DNA from: Flavobacterium tagetis
GTDB lineage: Bacteria; Bacteroidota; Bacteroidia; Flavobacteriales; Flavobacteriaceae
Length of the DNA stretch: 64,000 bases
Assembly: GCF_016735615.1 (NCBI RefSeq)
Contig: NZ_JAERSF010000002.1
Span: 1,364,001-1,428,000, forward strand
Direction of reading: 5' to 3'
This document shows positions 17,220-26,778 of this stretch, one piece after another (position 1 is the stretch's first letter; every line of letters starts with the position of its first letter). The notes under the pieces were generated by a model. The model searched no databases, had not been told where the DNA came from, and saw nothing but the letters and a program-made list of their open reading frames with translations. Position numbers and translations under genes: made by a program.

Positions 17220-18503
17220 ATGAATAAAATAGACAATCCAAAACCAGAAATCTGGTCAGAAATATTAAAAAGACCGACTAAAACTGTTGACGACATTGAG
17301 GTGACAGTAAAAGAAATCTTTAAAGAAGTACAAAGAAAAGGAGATGAAGCTGTCGCTAAATATACTTCGATTTTTGACGGAATTACTCAAGAGAATTATG
17401 AAGTTTCTCAAGCGGAAATCGAAGAAGCAATTAGTTTAATCCCAGCTGAATTAAAAGAAGCTATTGAACTTGCAAAAAACAATATTTATAAGTTTCACAG
17501 CGCGCAAAAAACAGAAAGGGTAGAAGTTGAAACTATTGAAGGGGTAAACTGTTGGCAGGAAAAAAGACCAATTCAAAAAATTGGTTTGTATATCCCAGGA
17601 GGAACAGCGCCTTTGTTTTCGACTGTTTTAATGTTGGCTGTGCCTGCTGAAATTGCGGGTTGTAAAGAGATTGTGTTATGTTCTCCACCAGACAAAAAAG
17701 GAAAAATTAATCCAGCAATTTTGTATGCTGCAAATTTATGTGGCGTAACTAAAATTCTAAAAGTTGGCGGAATCCAAGCCATTGCAGGAATGACTTTCGG
17801 AACACAATCAATTCCAAAAGTATATAAAATCTTCGGGCCAGGAAATCAGTTTGTTACAGTTGCAAAACAACTGGCAACTCAGTTTGGTGTTGCAATTGAT
17901 ATGCCAGCTGGGCCTTCTGAATTATTAATCGTAGCAGATGATACTGCAGTTCCAGCTTTTGTAGCTTCAGATTTATTGTCTCAGGCCGAACACGGAACAG
18001 ATAGCCAAGTGATTTTGGTTTCAACTTCAAGAAAATTGATTGCAGAAGTAGAAAAAGAAGTTCAATCACAGTTAGAAGTGCTTCCTAGAAAGGCTATAGC
18101 AGAAAAAGCAATTGAAAATTCAAAATTGATTTATGTTGAAAATGATAAGATTGCTTTAGATTTAATAAATGAATATGGACCAGAACACTTTATTATCTGT
18201 TCAGAATATGATGATTTCTATTGCAACGGAATTATAAATGCAGGTTCTGTTTTCATCGGAAATTATACTCCTGAAAGCGCTGGAGATTACGCTTCTGGTA
18301 CCAATCATACTTTGCCGACAAATGGCTACGCGAAGAACTACAGCGGTGTAAATCTAGACAGTTTTATGAAATCGATGACATTTCAGAAGATTTCAGAAAA
18401 AGGAATTCAAAATATTGGAAAAGCGATTGAATTGATGGCCGAAGCCGAAGGATTACAGGCACATAAAAATGCTATGACTTTAAGATTGAAGAGTTTAGAG
18501 TAA
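17220..18503 (+). CDS. hisD: Histidinol dehydrogenase
   Basis: From the ATG at 17220 the enzyme has 427 residues, the usual size. It oxidises histidinol to histidine in two NAD-dependent steps, the last of the pathway, with zinc. Visible parts: the RPIQKIGLYIPGG segment, AGPSELLI, the metal region SQAEHGTDSQ, and YGPEHFI with the catalytic Glu-His pair. The frame is open upstream to a TTG at 17196, but that lies in the inverted repeat before the gene, so ATG is preferred. It sits second in the his operon, as in enterobacteria. Confidence 0.95.
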   Translation: MNKIDNPKPEIWSEILKRPTKTVDDIEVTVKEIFKEVQRKGDEAVAKYTSIFDGITQENYEVSQAEIEEAISLIPAELKEAIELAKNNIYKFHSAQKTERVEVETIEGVNCWQEKRPIQKIGLYIPGGTAPLFSTVLMLAVPAEIAGCKEIVLCSPPDKKGKINPAILYAANLCGVTKILKVGGIQAIAGMTFGTQSIPKVYKIFGPGNQFVTVAKQLATQFGVAIDMPAGPSELLIVADDTAVPAFVASDLLSQAEHGTDSQVILVSTSRKLIAEVEKEVQSQLEVLPRKAIAEKAIENSKLIYVENDKIALDLINEYGPEHFIICSEYDDFYCNGIINAGSVFIGNYTPESAGDYASGTNHTLPTNGYAKNYSGVNLDSFMKSMTFQKISEKGIQNIGKAIELMAEAEGLQAHKNAMTLRLKSLE

Positions 18504-18597
18504 AAAAGGTGAAAGAAGTAAGAAGCAAGAAAATGAGCAAGAAGAAAAATCTTTGTTATTTCATCTTGATTCTTTCCTCTTAAAAAAAATAAAAACA

Positions 18598-19647
18598 ATG
18601 AGTACTTTCGATATAAATACAATTACACGTGACAACGTAAAATCTTTAAAACCGTATTCTTCAGCAAGAGATGAGTTTGAGGATTTTGATACAGCTGAAA
18701 TGATTTTTCTGGATGCTAATGAAAATCCATATCAAAATGGTGTAAATCGTTATCCAGATCCACAGCAGAACTCGGTTAAAGCAATTTTAGCTAAGAATAA
18801 TTTGGTAAAGCAAAGTCAGATTCTGTTAGGAAATGGAAGCGACGAAGTTTTAGACTTACTTTTTAGAGCTTTCTGCGAACCTAGTAAGGATAATATTATT
18901 TCTCTTCCGCCGACATATGGAATGTACGGAGTTCTGGCAAACATTAATGCAGTAGAAAACAGAGAAGTTCTACTTTCAACCGATTTTCAGCCACAAGTAG
19001 AGAAGATTTTAGAGGTCGTTGATGAGAATACAAAAATTATCTTTTTATGTTCGCCAAACAACCCAACAGGGAATTCATTTTCTGACGAAAGTGTGGTGAA
19101 ATTGCTTCAAAACTTCAAAGGTTTAGTTGTGATTGATGAAGCGTATATTGACTTCTCGGATAAAGAAAGCTGGTTAACAGAAATTGACGAATATCCTAAT
19201 TTAGTGATTACGCAAACGCTTTCTAAAGCTTATGGTTTAGCTGGAATTCGTTTAGGAATTTGCTATGCTTCTGAAGAAGTTATTTCAGTTTTAAATAAAA
19301 TCAAACCGCCTTATAACGTAAATGAATTAACACAGCAAAGGGCAAAAGAACGTTTAAAAGATTCTGATAAAATTAAACAAGAAATAGCTTCTATTATTGA
19401 GGAAAGAGAAGAACTGCTTAAAGTGTTACTTGAAGTAGGTTTTGTAGAGAAAGTGTATCCAACAGAGGCTAATTTTATATTAGCAAAAGTAGATGACGCT
19501 AACAAAAGATACGATCAGTTAATTGAAAAAGGAATCGTTATTCGCAACAGAACAACACAGCCTTTGTGCGAAAATTGTCTTCGTTTTACAATTGGAACAA
19601 AAGAAGAAAACGCGGTTGTAATTAGAGAATTGAAACTATTAAGTTAA
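18598..19647 (+). CDS. hisC: Histidinol-phosphate aminotransferase
   Basis: From the ATG at 18598, 349 residues. A PLP enzyme that moves an amino group from glutamate to imidazole-acetol phosphate. Visible: LLGNGSDEVLDLL, the CSPNNPTGN segment, the strand VVIDEAYIDF, the PLP Lys210 in TLSKAYGLAGIRLG, and the substrate Arg near the C-terminus (CLRFTIGT). A TTG at 18553 would add 15 residues unlike the family, and lies in a low-complexity spacer. Gene order hisD-hisC-hisB is kept. Confidence 0.95.
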   Translation: MSTFDINTITRDNVKSLKPYSSARDEFEDFDTAEMIFLDANENPYQNGVNRYPDPQQNSVKAILAKNNLVKQSQILLGNGSDEVLDLLFRAFCEPSKDNIISLPPTYGMYGVLANINAVENREVLLSTDFQPQVEKILEVVDENTKIIFLCSPNNPTGNSFSDESVVKLLQNFKGLVVIDEAYIDFSDKESWLTEIDEYPNLVITQTLSKAYGLAGIRLGICYASEEVISVLNKIKPPYNVNELTQQRAKERLKDSDKIKQEIASIIEEREELLKVLLEVGFVEKVYPTEANFILAKVDDANKRYDQLIEKGIVIRNRTTQPLCENCLRFTIGTKEENAVVIRELKLLS

Positions 19648-19657
19648 GAGTTTATTT

Positions 19658-19700
19658 AACCGCAAAGTTCGCAAAGAATTACGCAAAGAACACAAAGTCA
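19658..19700. repeat. GCAAAG-type repeat, partial copy 2
   Basis: AACCGCAAAGTTCGCAAAG followed by ACGCAAAGAACACAAAG in the hisC-hisB gap. It shares its units with the elements at 9185 and 51971 but lacks a clear right arm. Confidence 0.6.
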
Positions 19701-19756
19701 TTTTGCCATTGAGATTTAATATAATTCGTGAATTCGTGGCGGAAAAAAAATAAAAT

Positions 19757-20893
19757 ATGAAAAAAGTACTTTTTATTGATCGTGACGGAACGATTGTTTT
19801 AGAACCTGAAAATTATCAATTAGACAGCTTAGATAAGCTAGAGTTTTATCCAAAAGCTTTTCAATATCTTGCTAAAATTGCTGCTGAATTAGATTACGAA
19901 CTGGTAATGGTAACCAATCAGGACGGATTAGGAACAGATAGTTTTCCTGAAAATACATTTTGGCCAACTCAGAATTTTATTCTAAAAGCATTTGAAAACG
20001 AAGGGGTTGTTTTTGATGAAATTTTTGTAGACAGAACTTTTCCAGAAGAAAATGCGCCAACACGCAAACCTAGAACCGGAATGCTGACTAAATATTTGAA
20101 CAATCCAGAATACGATTTAGAAAAATCTTTTGTTTTAGGAGATCGTTTGACAGATGTTGAATTGGCTAAAAACTTAGGTGCAAAAGCTATTTTCATGAAT
20201 GATACAGATGGAATTGGAAGCAATGAAATTTCATCTAAACGTGAAGAATTGAACGAAACGATCGTTTTACAAACAATGGATTGGAAGAAAATCTATGAGT
20301 TTTTGAAATTAGAAGCGCGTTCGGCATCAATTACTCGTAAAACAAACGAAACCGATATTTGCATTAATCTAAACTTAGATGGAACAGGGAAAAGTAAAAT
20401 CGACACCGGGATTGCCTTTTTTGATCATATGCTAGATCAAATTTCACGCCATGGTCAAATGGATTTAGAAATTACCGTAAAAGGTGATTTAGAAGTTGAT
20501 GAACACCATACTATTGAAGATACTGCTATCGCTTTAGGAGAAGTTTTCGCGAAAGCGTTAGGGAATAAATTAGGAATTGAACGTTACGGATTCTGTCTTC
20601 CAATGGACGATTGCTTAGCACAAGCAGCAATTGATTTCGGTGGAAGAAACTGGCTGATTTGGGAAACAGAATTCAAACGTGAAATGGTAGGTAAAATGCC
20701 GACTGAAATGTTTTATCATTTCTTCAAATCATTCACAGATGGAGCAAAAGCCAATTTAAATATCAAAGCAGAAGGAATCAACGAACATCACAAAATCGAA
20801 GCAATTTTTAAAGCTTTTGCGAAAGCCATAAAAGTAGCTGTAAAAAGAGATACCGAAAAAATGATTTTACCTTCAACGAAAGGAATGCTTTAA
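19757..20893 (+). CDS. hisB: Bifunctional histidinol-phosphatase / imidazoleglycerol-phosphate dehydratase
   Basis: 378 residues, a fusion of two enzymes. Residues 1 to about 165 are a HAD phosphatase: DRDGT with the nucleophile Asp8 and the acid Asp10, then TNQDG and the late [10 protein letters not shown] motif. Residues about 185-378 are the Mn-dependent dehydratase, with [13 protein letters not shown] and [15 protein letters not shown] as metal ligands and a second [20 protein letters not shown] repeat. It performs pathway steps 6 and 8. The fused form is known from gammaproteobacteria and Bacteroidota; most bacteria keep the two apart. Confidence 0.96.
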   Translation: MKKVLFIDRDGTIVLEPENYQLDSLDKLEFYPKAFQYLAKIAAELDYELVMVTNQDGLGTDSFPENTFWPTQNFILKAFENEGVVFDEIFVDRTFPEENAPTRKPRTGMLTKYLNNPEYDLEKSFVLGDRLTDVELAKNLGAKAIFMNDTDGIGSNEISSKREELNETIVLQTMDWKKIYEFLKLEARSASITRKTNETDICINLNLDGTGKSKIDTGIAFFDHMLDQISRHGQMDLEITVKGDLEVDEHHTIEDTAIALGEVFAKALGNKLGIERYGFCLPMDDCLAQAAIDFGGRNWLIWETEFKREMVGKMPTEMFYHFFKSFTDGAKANLNIKAEGINEHHKIEAIFKAFAKAIKVAVKRDTEKMILPSTKGML

Positions 20894-20953
20894 TTGAGTC
20901 AAAAGTGGAAAGTCATAAAGTCGAAAGTTTCCTAAATAACGGATATTTAAAAC

Positions 20954-20992
20954 GACTTTAAGACTTTGGACTTTAGACTTTAAGACTAAAAT
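20954..20992. repeat. GACTTTAAGACTTT phrase repeat before hisH
   Basis: Repeats of GACTTT and TTTAGACT end in GACTAAAAT, 3 bp before the hisH ATG. Near-identical phrases precede hisA (21630-21660) and hisIE (23231-23270), and follow the RadD-like gene (48031-48063). Confidence 0.65.
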
Positions 20993-20995
20993 TAA

Positions 20996-21577
20996 ATGAA
21001 AATAGTAATTATAAATTACGGAGCAGGAAATATTCAGAGCATTATGTTTGCTATTGAAAGATTGGGTTTTAAAGCTGTTCTGAGTAATAATCCAGAAGAA
21101 ATAAAATCGGCGGATAAAGTGATTTTTCCTGGCGTGGGCGAAGCGAGCTCGGCAATGACTAAGCTTCGTGAAAGCGGTCTAGATAGCCTGATTCCAGAAT
21201 TGAAACAGCCTGTTTTAGGAATTTGTCTTGGAATGCAGTTAATGTGTAACAAAACTGAAGAAGGAAATACCAAAGGTTTAGGCATTTTTGATGTTGATGT
21301 TGTAAAATTTTCAAGCAACGTAAAAGTACCACAAATGGGTTGGAATCAGATTTATGATTTAAAAACCGATTTATTCAAAGGAATTTCTGAAAATGAATTC
21401 ATGTATTTGGTTCACAGTTTTTACGCACCAAATTGTAAATATGCTGTTGCTACAACCAATTATGACGTAGAATACGCATCGGCATTACAAAAAGATAATT
21501 TTTACGGAACACAATTTCACCCAGAAAAAAGCGGTGATGTTGGGGAAAAGATTCTAGGGAATTTTTTAAAAATGTAA
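20996..21577 (+). CDS. hisH: Imidazole glycerol phosphate synthase, glutaminase subunit
   Basis: 193 residues, a class I glutamine amidotransferase. The nucleophile Cys77 lies in GICLGMQLM, and the His-Glu pair in FYGTQFHPEKSG near the C-terminus completes the triad. It makes ammonia from glutamine and passes it to HisF, encoded two genes on. The 102-bp gap before it is filled by imperfect repeats of GACTTT-type phrases, so the start (ATG 20996) sits right behind GACTAAAATTAA. Confidence 0.96.
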   Translation: MKIVIINYGAGNIQSIMFAIERLGFKAVLSNNPEEIKSADKVIFPGVGEASSAMTKLRESGLDSLIPELKQPVLGICLGMQLMCNKTEEGNTKGLGIFDVDVVKFSSNVKVPQMGWNQIYDLKTDLFKGISENEFMYLVHSFYAPNCKYAVATTNYDVEYASALQKDNFYGTQFHPEKSGDVGEKILGNFLKM

Positions 21578-21664
21578 AAATTCAAATATCAATCAAAATA
21601 TCAATTTTGAAAATCAGAAATGGCTTTATGACTTTCGGCTTTCAAACTTTAAGACTAAAATAAA

Positions 21665-22387
21665 ATGAGAATAATACCAGCCATAGATATCATTGAAGGA
21701 AAATGCGTTCGTTTGTCCAAAGGTGATTATGATACCAAAATAATTTACAACGAAAATCCGCTTGAAGTGGCAAAATCATTTGAAGCGCACGGAATCGAAT
21801 ATCTGCATTTAGTAGATTTAGACGGTGCAAAATCAAGCAAGATTGTCAATTATAGGATATTAGAACAAATCGTGACACAAACCAGTTTAAAAATTGATTT
21901 TGGCGGCGGATTGAAATCAGATGATGATTTGAGAATTGCTTTTGAAAGCGGTGCAAATCAAATTACTGGCGGTAGTATTGCGGTTAAAAACAGAGCAATT
22001 TTCGAAAAATGGATTTCAGAATATGGTTCAGAAAAGATCATTTTAGGCGCAGATGCAAAAGATGAAAAAATTGCAGTTTCTGGTTGGTTAGAAGAATCAA
22101 ATGAAGATTTAGTTCCGTTTATTCAAGATTATCAGTCAAAAGGGATTCAGTACGTTATTTGTACAGATATTGCGAAAGACGGAATGCTCCAAGGTCCAAG
22201 TTTTGATTTATATAGCAAAATTTTAGCGGAAGCAAAAGGAGTAAAACTAATTGCTTCAGGTGGAATTTCAACTTTCGACGAATTGCCAAAATTAGCTGAA
22301 TTAGGCTGTGAAGGAACAATTATCGGAAAAGCGATTTACGAGGGAAGAATTACTTTGAAACAACTTGAGAACTACATAATTAGATAA
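21665..22387 (+). CDS. hisA: ProFAR isomerase
   Basis: 240 residues, a (beta/alpha)8 barrel that opens the ribose ring of ProFAR to give PRFAR. Catalytic Asp8 is in IPAIDIIEG and the second Asp near residue 130 in [10 protein letters not shown]. Two phosphate-binding loops are visible: DFGGGLKSD and IASGGIST. Duplicated half-barrel origin shared with HisF, which comes next. A phrase repeat (21630-21660) lies directly before the ATG. Confidence 0.95.
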   Translation: MRIIPAIDIIEGKCVRLSKGDYDTKIIYNENPLEVAKSFEAHGIEYLHLVDLDGAKSSKIVNYRILEQIVTQTSLKIDFGGGLKSDDDLRIAFESGANQITGGSIAVKNRAIFEKWISEYGSEKIILGADAKDEKIAVSGWLEESNEDLVPFIQDYQSKGIQYVICTDIAKDGMLQGPSFDLYSKILAEAKGVKLIASGGISTFDELPKLAELGCEGTIIGKAIYEGRITLKQLENYIIR

Positions 22388-22470
22388 TGAGTTAATTAGA
22401 AAATTAGATAATGGTTTAGAAATGTAGAAAATTATCTAATTGACTAATTCTCAAATTGACACATTAAAAA
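22388..22470. repeat. Imperfect inverted repeat between hisA and hisF
   Basis: Repeats of AATTAGA and TTATCTAATT; the left part (AATTAGAAAATTAGATAAT) pairs loosely with ATTATCTAATTGACTAATT. The whole gap is low-complexity sequence. Confidence 0.5.
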
Positions 22471-22471
22471 C

Positions 22472-23227
22472 ATGTTAGCAAAAAGAATCATACCTTGTTT
22501 AGATATAAAAAACGGAAGAACAGTAAAAGGCGTTAATTTCGTTGATCTGCGCGATGCAGGAGATCCTGTTGAATTAGCTGAGATTTATTCATCTGAAGGG
22601 GCAGACGAATTGGTTTTTCTGGATATTTCGGCAACAGAAGAGCGACGTAAAACACTTGTAAATATGGTGCGAAGCGTGGCAGAAAAAATAAATATTCCGT
22701 TCACAGTTGGCGGTGGAATTTCATCTATTGAAGATGTTGATATTCTGCTTAATAACGGAGCAGATAAAGTTTCGATTAATTCATCGGCAGTAAAAAATCC
22801 GCAATTAATTAATGATTTAGCACAGAAATTTGGAAGTCAATGTGTTGTAGTTGCAATCGATGCTAAACAGATTGGTGGACAATGGATTGTGCATTTAGTT
22901 GGCGGAAAAGTGCCAACTGAATTAAATCTATTCGATTGGGCTGTTGAAGTCGCAGAACGCGGTGCCGGAGAGATTTTATTCACATCAATGGACAACGACG
23001 GAACTAAAAATGGTTTCGCAAATGAAGCTTTGGCTAAACTTTCAGAATTAGTAAATATTCCGATCATCGCTTCTGGAGGAGCTGGAAATATTCATCATTT
23101 CGTGGATTCGTTTAAAGAAGGAAAAGCTGATGCGGCTTTGGCTGCGAGTGTTTTTCATTTTAAAGAAATCGAAATCAAGGCGTTGAAACAAGAATTAAGA
23201 AATAACAATATAGAAGTTCGATTATAG
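22472..23227 (+). CDS. hisF: Imidazole glycerol phosphate synthase, cyclase subunit
   Basis: 251 residues, a (beta/alpha)8 barrel partner of HisH. Catalytic Asp11 lies in [10 protein letters not shown] and Asp130-equivalent in VVVAIDAK. Phosphate loops TVGGGISS and IASGGAGN are present. It joins ammonia to PRFAR, giving IGP and AICAR, the latter feeding purine synthesis. The gene begins 84 bp after hisA and ends 44 bp before hisIE. Confidence 0.96.
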   Translation: MLAKRIIPCLDIKNGRTVKGVNFVDLRDAGDPVELAEIYSSEGADELVFLDISATEERRKTLVNMVRSVAEKINIPFTVGGGISSIEDVDILLNNGADKVSINSSAVKNPQLINDLAQKFGSQCVVVAIDAKQIGGQWIVHLVGGKVPTELNLFDWAVEVAERGAGEILFTSMDNDGTKNGFANEALAKLSELVNIPIIASGGAGNIHHFVDSFKEGKADAALAASVFHFKEIEIKALKQELRNNNIEVRL

Positions 23228-23271
23228 TTTTGACTTTAAGACTTTCGGCTTTAAAACTTTAGACTAAAATT

Positions 23272-23868
23272 ATGGAAATCGATATCAAAAGCGCACACGG
23301 ATTAATTCCGGCGATAATTCAGGATTCAGAAACAAAAAATGTTTTGATGCTGGGTTATATGAATGAAGAATCGCTTCAAAAAACAATAGAAACTCAGAAA
23401 GTAACTTTCTTTAGCCGTTCAAAACAAAGACTTTGGACGAAAGGCGAGGAGAGTGGTAATTTTTTGAATTTAGTAAGTATTAAAAATGACTGTGACGGAG
23501 ATACACTTTTAATTCAGGCAAAACCTGTCGGACCAACTTGTCATACAGGTGCAGATACATGCTGGCAGGAACCAAATGATGCTAATTATGGTTTTATTTC
23601 TCAATTAGAAAATACAATTAAAACTCGCAGGGAAAATGCAGACTCAGAACAGAGTTATGTGGCTTCTTTGTTTGCAAAAGGAATCAATAAAATTGCTCAA
23701 AAAGTTGGAGAAGAAGCAGTAGAAGTGGTTATCGAAGCAAAAGATGATAACGATGACTTATTTCTTAGCGAAAGCGCTGATTTGCTATTTCACTATTTAA
23801 TTCTGCTTCAAGCAAAAGGATATCAGCTAAATGATGTTGTTGAAGTTTTAAAAAAACGCCAGAAGTAG
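23272..23868 (+). CDS. hisI: Fused PRA-CH / PRA-PH (phosphoribosyl-AMP cyclohydrolase and -ATP pyrophosphatase)
   Basis: 198 residues covering pathway steps 2 and 3. The N-terminal cyclohydrolase domain (to about residue 105) has TFFSRSKQRLWTKGE, the zinc/magnesium region DCDGDTLL and GPTCHTGADTCW. The C-terminal pyrophosphatase domain (about 110-198) shows the EE-x2-E helix of GEEAVEVVIEAKD. The fusion, often called hisIE, ends the operon as in enterobacteria. A large inverted repeat follows. Confidence 0.95.
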   Translation: MEIDIKSAHGLIPAIIQDSETKNVLMLGYMNEESLQKTIETQKVTFFSRSKQRLWTKGEESGNFLNLVSIKNDCDGDTLLIQAKPVGPTCHTGADTCWQEPNDANYGFISQLENTIKTRRENADSEQSYVASLFAKGINKIAQKVGEEAVEVVIEAKDDNDDLFLSESADLLFHYLILLQAKGYQLNDVVEVLKKRQK

Positions 23869-23890
23869 TTTTTCTATTTTGTCATAATCC

Positions 23891-23966
23891 TTGTCAGACT
23901 GAGCGAAGTCAAAGTCCCGTATGCTAAATCATTTTGCGAGGACTTCGACTTCGCTCAGTCTGACAA
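23891..23966. repeat. GACTGAGCGAAGTC inverted-repeat element
   Basis: A perfect 20-bp inverted repeat, TTGTCAGACTGAGCGAAGTC (23891-23910) with its complement at 23947-23966, extended inwards by AAGTCC/GGACTT. It lies between the converging hisIE and CBM9-like genes, so it may also stop transcription. Confidence 0.82.
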
Positions 23967-23995
23967 TAAACTTGTGTTAGTTCAAATGAACGTCT

Positions 23996-24694
23996 TTATT
24001 CCACAAACTCAAAAACAGAAAATTCCACTGGCTGATGAAATCCAAAAATTGAAGTTTTATATGGTTGTAAAGCAAGATATTCGGTTGTGTTACCGTAATC
24101 AATTCTAAAAGTGTTTCCTCGCCATTTTGTCCCAATTTTCGGTTTTTTAAAACCGCCATTTTTAATTTTTTTGAGGCTAGAAAAAGGGATTTTGATTTCT
24201 ACTACGTAACCTTCAGGAGTTATTTTACTCACAGATTCTAAGCCTTTAATATCGAAATCCATTACCGTATTCCATCCGCCACATTCTGGCGAAATGCATT
24301 TTAAAAGTAGATCGTAATTTGTAGAAAATGCATTTATTCCGATTTCAATATAATTCTGACTGTCTCCATCAGGATCGAGAAAAATTTCCACTAAATCATC
24401 TGTATTAAATATCTGTGAATCTTTTTTTTGCGATGTTCCAATAATTTGAGAATCATTGCATTTATAAGCTATATATAAGTTTTTACTATTCCACGAAAGA
24501 GAGACAAAAGTATTTTGAAAAGCTTTTTCTCCTGAATTATGAATTACAAACGGACCAAGAAAAGGTGTTTTCCATTCTGATAAATCTCCATCGATTATTA
24601 TTTGCTCATTTGTTTTATGTATAAGGACGGTTTGCGCACAGGCAACTGTAGAAAACATTATAATTGAATAGAAAACCAGTGTAGTTAATCTCAT
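23996..24694 (-). CDS. Secreted CBM9/DOMON-like protein
   Basis: 232 residues with a signal peptide (cleavage near residue 20, after VACA). The mature part looks like a family-9 carbohydrate-binding module: IDGDLSEWKT at the start, a strand pair FVSLSWNSKNLYIAYKC, then NTDDLVEIFLDPDGDSQNYIEI and a conserved YVVEIKIPFSSL. Such modules bind sugars or haem, often as part of larger enzymes; here it stands alone. It faces hisIE across the repeat element. No enzymatic part is visible, so a binding role is inferred. Confidence 0.72.
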   Translation of the reverse strand: MRLTTLVFYSIIMFSTVACAQTVLIHKTNEQIIIDGDLSEWKTPFLGPFVIHNSGEKAFQNTFVSLSWNSKNLYIAYKCNDSQIIGTSQKKDSQIFNTDDLVEIFLDPDGDSQNYIEIGINAFSTNYDLLLKCISPECGGWNTVMDFDIKGLESVSKITPEGYVVEIKIPFSSLKKIKNGGFKKPKIGTKWRGNTFRIDYGNTTEYLALQPYKTSIFGFHQPVEFSVFEFVE

Positions 24695-24807
24695 ACTTAT
24701 GAAATCTAAAATTTTAAAAGCACTAAAATAGAGAAGAATAATGAATTTTAAGGGCTGTTTGTTTGAGTTGAAATCATAATTTTTTAAAAAACTTGATTTG
24801 AATGTTT

Positions 24808-24815
24808 ACATTTGT
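24808..24815 (+). promoter_or_regulatory. Putative -7 box for the M1 peptidase
   Basis: TACATTTG fits TAnnTTTG, 48 bp before the ATG at 24864. The nearest TTG (24794) is too close to be the -33 part. Confidence 0.4.
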
Positions 24816-24863
24816 TGAAGATTAAGCTGGTTTAATTACCTAATTATTTCAAATTTATAAATA

Positions 24864-26519
24864 ATGAAAAAATACTTTGGTGGGGCATTTATTGCCTTTT
24901 TAGTTGGTTTTACTGCCAATGCTCAGGGACTTTTAAATAAGTCTGAAACCGTTTTTACACATCAAGATACTTTACGCGGAAGCATTACAAAAGAAAGAGC
25001 TTGGTGGGATTTAAAATACTATCATTTGAATGTAAAAGTAAATCCTTCTGAAAAATCAATTTCAGGTTCTAATACAGTTCGTTATACTGTTTTAACAGAA
25101 AACAATCGTATGCAGATCGATTTACAACAACCAATGAATATTACCAAAGTAGCTCAGAACGGAAAAGAATTAAAGTTTGAGAGAGATGGAAATGCGTTTT
25201 TCATTACTTTAACTGAAAAGCAGAAAGTTGGTGACACTAAAGAAATTATAGTTTATTACGAAGGAAAACCTAAAGAAGCGGTTAGAGCTCCTTGGGATGG
25301 TGGTTTTTCTTGGAAAAAAGATAAAAACGGAAAAGATTTTATTGCTACATCTTGTCAAGGTTTAGGCGCAAGCGTTTGGTGGCCTTGTAAAGATCATATG
25401 TATGATGAAGTAGAGAATATGCTAATAAGCGTAAATGTTCCTGGGGACTTAACAGAGGTTTCTAACGGAAGATTAAAAAGCGTTAAAAAAGAAAAAGACG
25501 GAACTAAAACTTTTAATTGGTACGTTTCGAATCCTATCAACAACTATGGTGTAAATATCAATATTGGTGATTACGTTAATTTTTCTGAAATATTTAAAGG
25601 TGAAAAAGGAAATTTAGACTGTAATTATTATGTTTTGAAGGATAATTTGGCTTTAGCAAAAGAGCAATTTAAAGATGCTCCAAAAATGCTAAAAGCTTTT
25701 GAAAACTGGTTTGGGCCTTATCCGTTTTACGAAGATAGCTATAAACTGGTTGAAGTTCCTTATTTGGGAATGGAGCACCAAAGTTCTGTAACCTACGGAA
25801 ATCAATATAAAAATGGATATTTAGGACGTGATTTAAGCGGAACTGGCTGGGGATTAAAGTTCGACTTTATCATTATTCATGAATCTGGCCACGAATGGTA
25901 TGCTAATAACATTACCTACAAAGATATTGCGGATATGTGGGTTCACGAGAGTTTTACCAATTATTCTGAAAGTCTTTTTGTAGAATATTATTATGGAAAA
26001 GATGCTGGTGCAGAATATGTAATTGGATGCAGAAAAAATATTCAAAACGATATTCCAATTATCGGACATTATGATGTAAACAATGAAGGATCTGGCGATA
26101 TGTATCCAAAAGGAGCTTCAATGCTTCACATGATTCGTCAAGTAATCAATGATGACGCAAAATGGAAATCGATTTTAAGAGGGATGAATAAGACTTTTTA
26201 TCATCAAACAGTTACTGGAAAACAGATTCAGGATTATATCAACGAACAATCTGGAATTAATTTCAACAGAGTTTTTGCACAATATTTAACGACAACTCAA
26301 ATTCCAGTTTTTGAATATATGTTTAAAAACGGAACTTTCGGATATCATTGGACAAACTGTGTTTCTAAATTTGATATGCCAGTAAGAGTAAAATTAAACG
26401 GTGTTGAAACTTGGTTGAAACCAACAACAGAATGGCAATCTGTAAAAACAGATAATGAAGATAGAAAACTAGAAGTAGATAAAGATTTCTATGTTACGAC
26501 TTCTAATATAGTCGAATAA
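24864..26519 (+). CDS. M1-family zinc aminopeptidase, exported
   Basis: 551 residues with a signal peptide (cleavage near A-N-A at about residue 20). The zinc site is complete: HESGH at 339-343, then Glu362 after exactly 18 residues. The substrate-recognition segment, GMEH in YLGMEHQSSVTYG, replaces the usual GAMEN. The beta-barrel N-terminal domain and the catalytic domain are present, but the long C-terminal helical domain of ERAP1-type enzymes is missing, so it is a short form. It probably trims peptides in the periplasm. Terminator follows at 26538. Confidence 0.88.
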   Translation: MKKYFGGAFIAFLVGFTANAQGLLNKSETVFTHQDTLRGSITKERAWWDLKYYHLNVKVNPSEKSISGSNTVRYTVLTENNRMQIDLQQPMNITKVAQNGKELKFERDGNAFFITLTEKQKVGDTKEIIVYYEGKPKEAVRAPWDGGFSWKKDKNGKDFIATSCQGLGASVWWPCKDHMYDEVENMLISVNVPGDLTEVSNGRLKSVKKEKDGTKTFNWYVSNPINNYGVNINIGDYVNFSEIFKGEKGNLDCNYYVLKDNLALAKEQFKDAPKMLKAFENWFGPYPFYEDSYKLVEVPYLGMEHQSSVTYGNQYKNGYLGRDLSGTGWGLKFDFIIIHESGHEWYANNITYKDIADMWVHESFTNYSESLFVEYYYGKDAGAEYVIGCRKNIQNDIPIIGHYDVNNEGSGDMYPKGASMLHMIRQVINDDAKWKSILRGMNKTFYHQTVTGKQIQDYINEQSGINFNRVFAQYLTTTQIPVFEYMFKNGTFGYHWTNCVSKFDMPVRVKLNGVETWLKPTTEWQSVKTDNEDRKLEVDKDFYVTTSNIVE

Positions 26520-26537
26520 ATTCTTTTAATTTTCAAT

Positions 26538-26583
26538 AAAAAAATCCCAAATTCCAATTAAAAGTGGACTTTGGGATTTTTTA
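26538..26583 (+). terminator. Terminator of the M1 peptidase gene
   Basis: AAATCCCAAA (26542-26551) pairs with TTTGGGATTT (26570-26579), followed by T-rich sequence. Confidence 0.75.
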
Positions 26584-26618
26584 TTATTAAACCTGTCGGT
26601 TTGGTTTTGGGTACAGTT

Positions 26619-26720
26619 TTGTCATTTCGACGAAGGAGAAATCTCCACAAGAAACTCCACAAAGATTAGACTTTCGTTAAGGAGCTACTTGGGAAGATTT
26701 CTCCTTCGTCGAAATGACAA
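26619..26720. repeat. Long inverted-repeat element (26-bp perfect arms)
   Basis: The arm at 26619-26644, starting TTGTCATTTCGACGAAGG, is the exact complement of 26695-26720. The inner 50 bp do not pair well. It sits between two converging genes and their terminators. Confidence 0.85.
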
Positions 26721-26756
26721 AAAGGGCTGAAAAATTTTGTTTTTCAGCCCTTTTTT
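26719..26756 (-). terminator. Terminator of the helical-repeat protein gene
   Basis: AGGGCTGAAAAA and TTTTTCAGCCCT form the stem with A and T tracts on both sides; it serves the minus-strand gene ending at 26779 and could also work the other way. Confidence 0.75.
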
Positions 26757-26778
26757 ATTGGAATTTAGAATTTAAATC

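Noticed and set aside
18553..18597. TTG start for hisC
   Set aside because: Adds 15 residues unlike the family from a low-complexity spacer; ATG at 18598 is preferred.
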